A stretch of DNA of 33,395 nt from an uncultured bacterium. Its GTDB lineage: Bacteria; Bacillota_I; Bacilli_A; RF39; UBA660. A model generated the notes under the pieces. That model saw nothing but the letters and a program-made list of their open reading frames with translations, made no database searches and was not told the DNA's origin. Made by a program: the position numbers and the translations under genes. Positions 1-7,077 of this stretch are shown one piece after another (position 1 is the stretch's first letter; each line of letters opens with the position of its first letter). The stretch covers positions 1 through 33,395 of the forward strand of contig CASFPB010000051.1 of assembly GCA_949296605.1 (NCBI GenBank). The letters are read 5' to 3'.

Positions 1-23
1 AAGAAACTTTTATGCCGAGAAAA

Positions 24-126
24 CATTAAAATTTTAGGGATAATGTGGTAGGCTGACCATAGCTTTAGCTATTTATTGCTGATGCTCAGCCTTATTACCA
101 CATTATCGGTTCATGAAATTTTAATG
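24..126. repeat. Two-tier imperfect palindrome
   Basis: Outer arms of 11 bp (24-34 and 116-126) are perfect reverse complements. Inner arms pair 41-56 with 86-105, interrupted by a 3-4 base bulge, and the loop holds a small AGCTTTAGCT palindrome. The structure lies just upstream of the IS30-type transposase and could be an element end, a terminator of a gene to the left of the window, or a miniature element. No second copy is visible in the window. Confidence 0.6.
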
Positions 127-160
127 GCAAATTGGAATAAACGTCACACATCTATTTTAA

Positions 161-1042
161 ATGCACAAAATAGACATTTTATTAAAACAAAATTTATCAA
201 TGCGAGAAGTAGGAAGAAGATTAGGAATAAGTCATTCAACGATATCAAGATATAAAGCAGGAAAATATAAAAAAAGAGAAATAGACATATATAAAAAATA
301 TGAAATATTTATAAAATATCTATTTGACCACTATGATAGAAGAGATCATTCAATAGAAGTATGTGTATATCGTTTTAAGAAAATGTATTTAGGAGAAAAA
401 TGTGTAAGTGTAAAACAAGTATATAACTGGATAGAACAAGGAAAAATAAAACTAACAAAAAATGGGTTATGTTATAAAAAACACAAAAAGAAAAAACGAA
501 GTGGAATGATGGAACATTTCATATGGAATATGCAAAATAAAACAATATTACCAATAAGCTTAAGACCAAAATATATAGAAAAAAGAAAAGAACCAGGGCA
601 TTTAGAAATAGATTCAATATTAGGAAAAAAAGATGAACAACAAGCAATAATATCAATAGTAGATAGATGCACAAGAAGATTATGGCTGATTAAAGCAGAA
701 TATAGATACGATTATTATACAGCTAATTTAATTTATAAATACATAATAAAAAATGATATAGAAGTAAAGTCAATAACTGTAGATAACGGATTAGAATTTA
801 GAGCATTAGGAATAGCAGCAAAGAGATTGGGAGTAAAGTTATATAAATGTGATCCATATTGTTCATTTCAAAGAGGGACAAACGAAAGAACAAACGCAAT
901 AGTTAGAAGATATTTGCCTAAAGGAACATCCTTTAAAATGACACCACAAGTATATTTAGAAGATATAGCGTTTAATATAAATTCAATGCCTAGAAAAATG
1001 TTTGGATTTAAAAATGCATACGAAATGGAACTAGAATATTAA
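161..1042 (+). CDS. IS30-type transposase
   Basis: This 293-aa protein catalyses cut/copy transposition of an IS30-family element. The N-terminus (about residues 10-35) is a helix-turn-helix of the IS30 kind (REVGRRLGISHSTISRY). The rve/DDE core follows: first Asp in HLEIDSILG (about residue 150), second Asp in ITVDNGLEF, and the Glu region in RGTNERTNAIVRRYLPKG, which is the classic IS30 C-terminal signature. Typical IS30 transposases are about 310-380 aa, so this one is slightly short at its N-terminus. A TAA codon lies immediately before the ATG and there is no good ribosome site, so the start is either genuine but weak or the 5' end is truncated. All three catalytic acidic residues appear present, so it may be active. 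Exact element ends were not resolved. Confidence 0.85.
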   Translation: MHKIDILLKQNLSMREVGRRLGISHSTISRYKAGKYKKREIDIYKKYEIFIKYLFDHYDRRDHSIEVCVYRFKKMYLGEKCVSVKQVYNWIEQGKIKLTKNGLCYKKHKKKKRSGMMEHFIWNMQNKTILPISLRPKYIEKRKEPGHLEIDSILGKKDEQQAIISIVDRCTRRLWLIKAEYRYDYYTANLIYKYIIKNDIEVKSITVDNGLEFRALGIAAKRLGVKLYKCDPYCSFQRGTNERTNAIVRRYLPKGTSFKMTPQVYLEDIAFNINSMPRKMFGFKNAYEMELEY

Positions 1043-1080
1043 AAATTTTTTGGTTTGAGTAAAATTGTAATAATATTATA

Positions 1081-1128
1081 ATTTTTTGTCAACGATAAAA
1101 TAAACACTTCGTGTCATTGACAAAAAAT
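1081..1128. terminator. Strong hairpin after IS30-type gene
   Basis: Arms 1081-1095 and 1114-1128 are complementary over 15 bp with one mismatch (ATTTTTTGTCAACGA against TCATTGACAAAAAAT). The A/T-rich ends make it usable as a terminator in both directions. Weaker outer complementarity (about 1045-1060 with 1149-1164) surrounds it. It may also be part of the right end of the IS30-type element. Confidence 0.5.
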
Positions 1129-1277
1129 CATAATATATTTATAAAAACATTACCAAACAAAAAACAGTAAAAAAGAGTAAAAATAATTAATTAATACAAA
1201 ATAGATAAATTTGGATAAAAAAAGATTTTATCTAATTTTTTCTTCGCAAACTTAAAAAATTTTAAACACAATAAAAA

Positions 1278-1292
1278 GAGGCAAAATGCCTT
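1278..1292 (-). terminator. Intrinsic terminator of the IS transposase
   Basis: On the minus strand this reads AAGGCATTTTGCCTCTTTTT: a short AGGCA/TGCCT stem with a 3-base loop followed by a T run. It sits about 50 bp after the transposase stop codon, where a terminator would be expected. Confidence 0.5.
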
Positions 1293-1344
1293 AAAAAATT
1301 TTTTTGAAAAAAATAGTGATTTCAAAGAACAAATATAGTATAAT

Positions 1345-2634
1345 TTAATCATCAAATCTTAATTGAAAATTTATTTCAATGTTCATAAGATTTGGATTGG
1401 GTGAAGTAAGTGATTGAACAAGGTATGCACTTACTTCTTTTAATTTGAGAATTAATGACTTGGTGTGTGTGTCGCCTTGTTCAAGTAATTGTCTGATCGT
1501 ATGAGCAAATTGAATAAAAAAGTAATGAGCTTTCATAGCATTATCATTTCTACTATTTAAATGAGTGATATTAAAAGTTCTATGTTTTTGAGTATAAAAG
1601 CCTTCATTTTCAATCTTCCATCTATTTCTACCTAACTTAACAATGGATTTAATATTATCATTATTTACAGGGATATTACTTATATATCTAAATATCGTTT
1701 CTTTATTATTTTTAGCTTTCTCGATAAATTTAAAAGCATGAACAATGATATCTTTATATTTAATATTTGTAGATAAATAATAATCTTTAATTGTAGTTTC
1801 ATTTTCTAATAATAGATTTCCTTCAAAAGCAGAGTTAATTTCTTTTAATCTATCAGGTTTTAAGTTGAAAATATAGAACCATTTATTTTTATTGCAAATT
1901 TTAATGATAGGTGTAGTAGCATAAAGACCATCACCCGAAATAATAAATTTTTGCTTAGGATAATTTTTCTTAATTCTTTTAATCATTCTTTTAAAAGCAT
2001 TCGTTTCACAATCCTGTTTTTGTTTTTCAGTTAGCATTTTAGTATTTTCGATAAATTCAGAATCTACACTGATTACAATATTACCAACACATAACTTACA
2101 TTCTAATACATATTTATAATAAGAAATTTTACCATCTTTATGTTTTCTTTGTAGGCAATTGTTATTTAGATTATAATCATGATTGGATAAACCAGTTCCA
2201 TCAAAAATAAGTTGAAAAGCCCCTTCATATTTATATTTATCAAACATTTTAGAACGAATTAAAGTTTTAACAATATATTTTTGAATTTCTCTTAACTCAT
2301 TAATTTTTATATTAACAAATACATCTTGAATAGTTTCCCAGTATGGTAATTCATCCAATTTTGTTTGACAAATTGTTGAAATATTTTCAATACAAGCATC
2401 TGTATTAAAATTATCATCAGAAATAATTGATAACGAAGTTAATCCACATAAAAGTCCAAATAATCTAGTTACACAAATTACCTTCATATCATAAGTTACA
2501 TAAGATGGATTTCTTGAATCTGTTAAATTATAAAATTTATTAAGTAATTCTGGAAAATACTTTAGTATTATTGCATATAGATTTTTAATTAAATTCTTGT
2601 CTTTTCTCAATTCTCTTCTTTGCTTTCTATTCAC
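1345..2634 (-). CDS. IS4-like DDE transposase
   Basis: The 429-aa protein has the layout of an RNase H-fold DDE transposase of the IS4 superfamily. The first Asp is in FDGTGLSNHDYN (about residue 145), the second in FIISGDGLYA, and the Glu is in RWKIENEGFYTQKHRTFN, a YREK-like segment typical of the superfamily. The N-terminus is basic (MNRKQRRELRKDK), consistent with DNA binding. The gene appears intact and carries its own terminator and flanking inverted repeats. Upstream of the ATG, on the coding strand, is AAAGGTGGTATGTAGTAGTG, giving a plausible GGTGG ribosome site. I could not assign it to a named IS subgroup with certainty. Confidence 0.8.
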   Translation of the reverse strand: MNRKQRRELRKDKNLIKNLYAIILKYFPELLNKFYNLTDSRNPSYVTYDMKVICVTRLFGLLCGLTSLSIISDDNFNTDACIENISTICQTKLDELPYWETIQDVFVNIKINELREIQKYIVKTLIRSKMFDKYKYEGAFQLIFDGTGLSNHDYNLNNNCLQRKHKDGKISYYKYVLECKLCVGNIVISVDSEFIENTKMLTEKQKQDCETNAFKRMIKRIKKNYPKQKFIISGDGLYATTPIIKICNKNKWFYIFNLKPDRLKEINSAFEGNLLLENETTIKDYYLSTNIKYKDIIVHAFKFIEKAKNNKETIFRYISNIPVNNDNIKSIVKLGRNRWKIENEGFYTQKHRTFNITHLNSRNDNAMKAHYFFIQFAHTIRQLLEQGDTHTKSLILKLKEVSAYLVQSLTSPNPNLMNIEINFQLRFDD

Positions 2635-2785
2635 TACTACATACCACCTTTTTATTATGTAGTAATTATATCAAATTCTTTGCGAAAAAAATTTACTCTT
2701 TTTCTCTGACAAAAAAGGAAAAAATTGACAAATATTTGATGTTTGTTAAAATTGTATTAAATGGTGCGGTTGAAATTACAATTAA

Positions 2786-3646
2786 AACAAAACCAATCAC
2801 GATGGTTATGTTTATGGTCAAAGCATAATCGGTGCTGATGAAGAATTTAAAAATTGGGCCGTTGATCAAGAAGGATTTATCACAGATATTATTCTTGATG
2901 AAGACAACAACGAGATACACTTTAAACACAAATTTCGAATTTTTGCTAAAGATGTTCAAATAAAGAAAGATAACCAAAGAACAATTAAATATCAAATATA
3001 TCAAAAACAAATGGTTTATTATTCCCAAAAGTATGCTGATAAACAAAGACGCGAAAGAGAATTAGCAATTTTAAAAGCAAAAGACTTAATTGCAAATCCT
3101 GGAAAATATACACAAGCTACTTCTTATGGATGCACTAAATATATAAATAATATAAGTTTCAATAAAAAAACTGGTGAAGTTGCTAATGATTCAGACTTAT
3201 CATTAAATTTAGAAAGAATAAAAAATGAAGAAAAATTTGATGGTTATTACTCTATCGTAACTAGTGAAAAACACTTGAGTGATAAAGAAATAAGGGACAT
3301 ATATAAGGGCTTGTGGAAAATAGAAGAAACATTTAAAATCACTAAATCGGAATTAGAAACTAGACCCGTATTTGTGTGGACACCAGAGAGCATTGAAGTA
3401 CATTTTCTCAGTTGTTTTATTGCTCTATTAATCATCAGATTATTAGAGCAAAAAACAAATAGAAAATATTCCAATCATTATATAATAGATTCTTTAAAAA
3501 AATATTCTAGCACTAAAATAGAACACGATATTTATTTGCAAGATTTTAGGAATGATGTTATTAAAGATTTAGAAAAAATATTTAACATAGATTTATCTCA
3601 TAAATACTTAACTTTATCTCAAATCAAAAAACTTTTAAATTTCTAA
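2786..3646 (+). pseudogene. IS1634-type transposase, 3' remnant
   Basis: Reading in one frame from just after the TAA at 2783, about 285 codons stay open to the stop at 3646, and the content is that of the C-terminal half of an IS1634/IS4-like transposase. It includes a segment like DGYVYGQSIIGADEEFKNW, a basic KYADKQRRERELAILKAKD stretch, and the catalytic Glu region FDGYYSIVTSE then LWKIEETFKITKSELETRP. The N-terminal half with the first two catalytic Asp residues is absent, and no start or ribosome site fits this frame upstream. The nearest internal ATG is 3011. The left edge abuts the neighbouring IS, so truncation by insertion or recombination is likely. Confidence 0.75.
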
Positions 3647-3671
3647 AAATTTTTTTCATTGTACAACATTT

Positions 3672-3715
3672 AAAAAATGAGCAATCCCAGTATCTACTTG
3701 GCTTTGCTCATTTTT
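3672..3715 (+). terminator. Terminator after IS1634-type remnant
   Basis: AAAAAATGAGCAA (3672-3684) pairs with TTTGCTCATTTTT (3703-3715) around an 18-base loop, ending in a T run. It lies 25 bp after the transposase stop. Confidence 0.65.
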
Positions 3716-3778
3716 ACTGTCAAAGAAAAGTTCATAAATCAATATCCAAAATAATCTCCTAAAAATCTCTTTTAATTA

Positions 3779-3800
3779 TCCAAAAATTGTCCAAAAATTT
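3779..3800. repeat. Tandem 11-mer pair (cassette border repeat 1)
   Basis: Two direct copies of TCCAAAAATTG/T lie back to back with an 11-bp period. Other borders in this window (9877-9929, 10108-10129, 12997-13022, 13196-13217) show the same geometry with different sequences. The rest of the gene-free stretch 3716-4140 is A/T-rich with repeats of TTTGTTAAAAA and shows no coding potential. Confidence 0.5.
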
Positions 3801-4023
3801 CCCAATTTTTTTTACTTTAGGCCTTGATTTTATAAGGATTTGGTAAAAAACACCTCCAAAATTTTTGTTAAAAATTTTTAAAAAAATTTGTTAAAAACCC
3901 AAAAATATGGTAAAAAAATATAGTTAAATTTATTGCTTTTTTTGATAATTTTTTTAAATTCTAGATTAACTTTTTACCCAGTGGGGAAGAAGTTAGTAAT
4001 TTTTTTACTTGTTAGCAAGCAAT

Positions 4024-4084
4024 GGAAATGTATAGCACAAAGTAATTTTGCTACATTTCCTATTATGGGGTACCCTCAAGCCCC
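4024..4084. other. Two consecutive hairpins upstream of MazG operon
   Basis: GGAAATGTA (4024-4032) pairs with TACATTTCC (4052-4060), and the stem extends inward after a 2-base bulge (GCA/TGC). It is followed by GGGG (4067-4070) pairing with CCCC (4081-4084), which contains the palindrome GGGTACCC. This could be a terminator plus element end. GGTACCC recurs three times at 9877-9929, on the other side of the cassette. Confidence 0.4.
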
Positions 4085-4158
4085 AAATAATATTCGGTAA
4101 GTGTATATAAACAAATAACTTTTGTGTATAGAATCATAAAAATCCTCTATTTATATGA

Positions 4159-4164
4159 TATAAT
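4159..4164 (+). promoter_or_regulatory. -10 box of MazG operon
   Basis: TATAAT lies 19 bp upstream of the MazG-like ATG, followed by TAGGTGAT as ribosome site. No good -35 match is present at 17 bp. The leader would be very short (about 12 nt), so this may be a weak or extended -10 type promoter. Confidence 0.45.
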
Positions 4165-4182
4165 GGCTATAGGTGATATCTT

Positions 4183-4497
4183 ATGAAAGAATTAGAAAAT
4201 GAAATAGTAAAATTTGCAGAAGAAAGAGATTGGTTGCAATTTAATACACCAGAGAATTTAGCAAAAAGTATAGCAATTGAAGCAGGCGAATTACTAGAAT
4301 GCTTTCAGTGGAATAGTAATTATGATAAGGATGAATTAAAATATGAAATTGCAGATGTTATGAATTATTGTATTTTGTTGTGCCATCAAATAGGTGTAGA
4401 TCCTAAAGAAATTGTTTTAGAAAAAATGAATATAAGTGCAAAAAAATATCCTGTTGAAAAAGCAAAAGGAAAGAGCACAAAATATAATAAGTTGTAG
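4183..4497 (+). CDS. MazG-like nucleotide pyrophosphohydrolase
   Basis: The 104-aa protein matches the single-domain all-alpha MazG-like/dCTPP1-type NTP pyrophosphohydrolases, which hydrolyse (d)NTPs to NMP and pyrophosphate. The Mg-binding helices are visible: SIAIEAGELLECFQW (EAGELLE, the E-x-x-E motif, near residue 35) and ELKYEIADVMNYCILLCHQIG (E-x-x-D, near residue 60). The length is normal for the family. The start is supported by AGGTGAT upstream. It is the first gene of a probable three-gene operon with a HEPN protein (7 bp gap) and a nuclease-helicase (3 bp gap). In that setting I infer a role in phage defence or nucleotide-pool control, rather than general housecleaning. The substrate cannot be deduced. 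Confidence 0.85.
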   Translation: MKELENEIVKFAEERDWLQFNTPENLAKSIAIEAGELLECFQWNSNYDKDELKYEIADVMNYCILLCHQIGVDPKEIVLEKMNISAKKYPVEKAKGKSTKYNKL

Positions 4498-4504
4498 GGT
4501 ACTT

Positions 4505-5080
4505 ATGTTGTATATTAATGGTGATAAAGCAACTAGATTGCAAGATATTTTATTTACTACATATTTTCAATGTAAAGATATTCGTGAAACAATTAAACAA
4601 TATTTTATTTGTACGAAATTGGATGATAATAGGATATTAGATAAACTTGAAGAATTTCCTTCATTATTTTCGACTATTCTTGATTCCATGAGATATAGAA
4701 TTGTAATTGGAATGGGAAATATATTTGATAATAATCCTAAGAGCCTCTCAATTTGGAAATTGTTAAATTTGTGTGAACAAGAAGGAAACGAAAAATTAAA
4801 TAAAGAAGTGAAGAATGTAAGAAATGAATTAACAAATTATAAAGATTCTATTGAAAATATAAATATTTTAAGAGATAAAATGTATGGACATATAGAAATT
4901 AAATATTCATTAGAAACAGAAGATATATATGATAAAGATTTTGAGTTTCTTAATGCGCAGATGTTATTTTCTGAAAAAATATTGAATTATATTATGGAAA
5001 AATGTGTTAAGTTTAGTAAGGAATATGATGATGATAAATTAAGACTGGAAATTCATTGGGATTTTGATAAGGAGAAGTAA
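4505..5080 (+). CDS. AbiU2-like HEPN-domain protein, probable RNase
   Basis: This 191-aa helical protein is of the AbiU2/HEPN kind. Residues 61-90 (SMRYRIVIGMGNIFDNNPKS then LSIWKLLNL) follow the AbiU2 pattern of an arginine-rich helix, a D/N turn and KSLS-xx-KLL. Residues 123-129 (RDKMYGH) give the R-x5-H HEPN ribonuclease motif (R-x4-6-H). I chose ATG 4505, since AGGGT lies 7 bp upstream and only 7 bp separate it from the MazG-like stop. Starts further upstream would lie inside that gene. HEPN RNases often act as toxins that cut RNA after infection. Here it sits between a nucleotide pyrophosphohydrolase and a nuclease-helicase, which suggests a joint abortive-infection-type module. The HEPN assignment is from motif and layout only. 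Confidence 0.7.
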   Translation: MLYINGDKATRLQDILFTTYFQCKDIRETIKQYFICTKLDDNRILDKLEEFPSLFSTILDSMRYRIVIGMGNIFDNNPKSLSIWKLLNLCEQEGNEKLNKEVKNVRNELTNYKDSIENINILRDKMYGHIEIKYSLETEDIYDKDFEFLNAQMLFSEKILNYIMEKCVKFSKEYDDDKLRLEIHWDFDKEK

Positions 5081-5083
5081 ACT

Positions 5084-6964
5084 ATGTTAGTATATGAGGG
5101 TATTAAATCAGGATTTATTAATGATGTAGATTTAGGGATAATCGCTGATAAGATTAGAAATAAATATATAGAAGTTGTAAAAAAAAGGCCGAGCGCACCA
5201 GAATTTAATTCATGGAAAAATTCAATGCAATATATGAGAGGTGTATTATCAGATATTAATATACCTAATAATGCTGGTATTGCTATTGAATATAATATAC
5301 CTCCAACTGGATGTAGAATCGATTTTATGATGTCTGGTTATAACAAGAATAAATCTAATGTTGTAATAATAGAGTTAAAACAATGGGATAAAGCAACAGA
5401 AGTTAAAGATATGAATGGTGTTTATAAAGTAAATACTTTCACTGGTGGTGGTTTAAGGGATGTAAACCATCCTTCGTATCAAGCGATGACTTATGCTAAT
5501 TTAATTAGAGATTACAATGAATCTGTTCAACTAAAAGACATTAATGTTATACCTTGTGCATATCTTCATAATTATTATTTTGAAGATGATGATACATTGT
5601 TGTCAGATGATTATAAAGAATATACTGATCAAGCACCATTATTTGGACATAGTGATGTTATAAAATTAAGAGACTTTATAAAAAAATACATTGAAGATGG
5701 TGATGACGGAGATATTTTATATGAAATAGATAATGGAAAGATTAGACCTTCAAAAATGTTGCAGGATTCTTTAAGAAATATGTTAAAAGGTAATAAAGAA
5801 TTTTATATGATAGATAATCAAAAGATTGTTTACGAATATGCATTAAGAAATGCTATTGATACAGTATCTGCTAATGATAAGAATGTAATGATAGTTAGAG
5901 GAGGACCAGGTACTGGAAAATCAGTTTTAGCAGTAAATTTATTAGTTGAATTGAATAATAGAAACATGACTTGTTTTTATGTTACTAAAAATGCTGCACC
6001 AAGGAGTGTATACGCTAGTAAATTAAGAGGAGATTATACTCAAACATATATTAATCATTTATTTCAAAGTTCAGGCAATTTTATTGATGAAGAAAGAAAT
6101 AAATTGGATTGTTTAGTTGTTGACGAAGCGCATAGATTAAATGCTAAATCAGGTATGTTTCAAAATAAAGGTGAAAATCAAATTAAAGAAATTATTTATG
6201 CTGCTAAATTTTCTATATTCTTTATTGATGAAAATCAAAAAGTTACTTTAAAAGATATTGGTAGTGAAGACTTAATTAGAAAATTTGCAAAAGAACAAGG
6301 AGCCGGTATTTACACATTTGATTTAGATAGTCAATTTAGATGTAATGGATCGGATGGATATATTGCGTGGCTTGACAGAATATTAGATATTAAAGATACT
6401 GCTAATTTTGATATTGATGGATTTGATTATGACTTTAGAATATTAGATGATCCAAATGATGTTAGAAGATTAATTGAAGAAAAAAACAAAATTAATAATA
6501 AATCAAGAATAGTTGCTGGTTATTGTTGGAATTGGATTTCTGAAGGTAAAAATAATAGTAATGTACACGATATACAAATACCGGAGTATAATTTTGAAAT
6601 GAGTTGGAACCTTGGAAATTCTACTACATGGGCTATTGATTCAGAATCGGTTAATGAAGTTGGATGTATACATACTTGCCAAGGTTTAGAATTTGATTAT
6701 ATTGGTGTAATTATTGGTGATGATTTGCGATATGAAAATAATCATATAGTAACTGATTATACAAAACGTGCTAAGACGGATACTTCATTAAATGGAATAA
6801 AAAAAATTGCTAAAGAGCAGGGACAAGAAGTAGCTAATAAAATAGCAGATAATATTATTAAAAATACTTATAGAACATTAATGACTAGAGGCATGAAAGG
6901 TTGTTATGTTTATTGTACTAATAAAGAATTGGCAGAATATTTTAAAAATAATATACAATGTTAA
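5084..6964 (+). CDS. PD-(D/E)XK nuclease-DUF2075 helicase fusion
   Basis: The 626-aa protein has two parts. Residues about 60-110 carry a PD-(D/E)XK-type nuclease signature: D80 in RIDFMMSG and E97-L98-K99 in VVIIELKQW, followed by a QAMTYANLI helix of the kind common in this fold. Residues about 240-620 form an SF1-like DUF2075 (COG3410, Schlafen group 3-type) helicase domain: Walker A GGPGTGKS at 273-280, Walker B VVDEAH at 345-350, FFIDENQ (motif III-like), DSQFRCNG (motif IV-like), and the late motifs EVGCIHTCQGLEFDYIGVII and NTYRTLMTRGMKGCYVYC. All key residues look intact. It overlaps nothing but starts 3 bp after the HEPN gene with GGAGAAG as ribosome site. It probably unwinds or translocates on nucleic acid and cleaves it; the target is unknown. 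Confidence 0.88.
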   Translation: MLVYEGIKSGFINDVDLGIIADKIRNKYIEVVKKRPSAPEFNSWKNSMQYMRGVLSDINIPNNAGIAIEYNIPPTGCRIDFMMSGYNKNKSNVVIIELKQWDKATEVKDMNGVYKVNTFTGGGLRDVNHPSYQAMTYANLIRDYNESVQLKDINVIPCAYLHNYYFEDDDTLLSDDYKEYTDQAPLFGHSDVIKLRDFIKKYIEDGDDGDILYEIDNGKIRPSKMLQDSLRNMLKGNKEFYMIDNQKIVYEYALRNAIDTVSANDKNVMIVRGGPGTGKSVLAVNLLVELNNRNMTCFYVTKNAAPRSVYASKLRGDYTQTYINHLFQSSGNFIDEERNKLDCLVVDEAHRLNAKSGMFQNKGENQIKEIIYAAKFSIFFIDENQKVTLKDIGSEDLIRKFAKEQGAGIYTFDLDSQFRCNGSDGYIAWLDRILDIKDTANFDIDGFDYDFRILDDPNDVRRLIEEKNKINNKSRIVAGYCWNWISEGKNNSNVHDIQIPEYNFEMSWNLGNSTTWAIDSESVNEVGCIHTCQGLEFDYIGVIIGDDLRYENNHIVTDYTKRAKTDTSLNGIKKIAKEQGQEVANKIADNIIKNTYRTLMTRGMKGCYVYCTNKELAEYFKNNIQC

Positions 6965-7009
6965 AAATTAAGAAAGCAAAATACAAAGAAAAAATATTAT
7001 CATGTTTTT

Positions 7010-7060
7010 AAAAAAGCGCTAGTACAGGCTTATTTAACAAGTTTTTGTATTGGCGTTTTT
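7010..7060 (+). terminator. Terminator between helicase and PHP-ATPase genes
   Basis: AAAAAAGCGCTAGTACA (7010-7026) pairs imperfectly with TGTATTGGCGTTTTT (7046-7060), ending in a T run. It separates the MazG-HEPN-helicase operon from the next gene, whose ribosome site AGGAGG begins only a few bases later. It may act as terminator or as readthrough attenuator. Confidence 0.5.
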
Positions 7061-7077
7061 TATAGTAGGAGGTATAT

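Larger units (their letters stand above)
1238..2691 (-). mobile_element. Insertion sequence with IS4-like DDE transposase
   Basis: The single transposase gene is flanked by TTTTCTTCGCAAA (1238-1250) and TTTGCGAAAAAAA (2679-2691), inverted copies that agree at 12 of 13 positions. They are placed about 95 bp beyond the gene's 3' end and about 45 bp beyond its 5' end. I take these as the terminal inverted repeats of an element of roughly 1.45 kb. The boundaries are approximate because the flanks are low-complexity A/T, and I could not confirm a target-site duplication. Confidence 0.45.

Noticed and set aside
24-126. Integron attC site
   Set aside because: No RYYYAAC/GTTRRRY core sites and no integron integrase; the cassettes here carry multi-gene operons with their own promoters.
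2693-3046. Minus-strand reading frame opposite the IS1634 remnant
   Set aside because: Its hydrophobic content comes from the complement of an A/T-rich transposase frame; the plus strand reads as a clear transposase.
4436-4504. Longer HEPN gene starting inside the MazG-like gene
   Set aside because: A start at 4436 would overlap the previous gene by 60 bases and has no ribosome site; ATG 4505 has AGGGT and fits the AbiU2 family start better.
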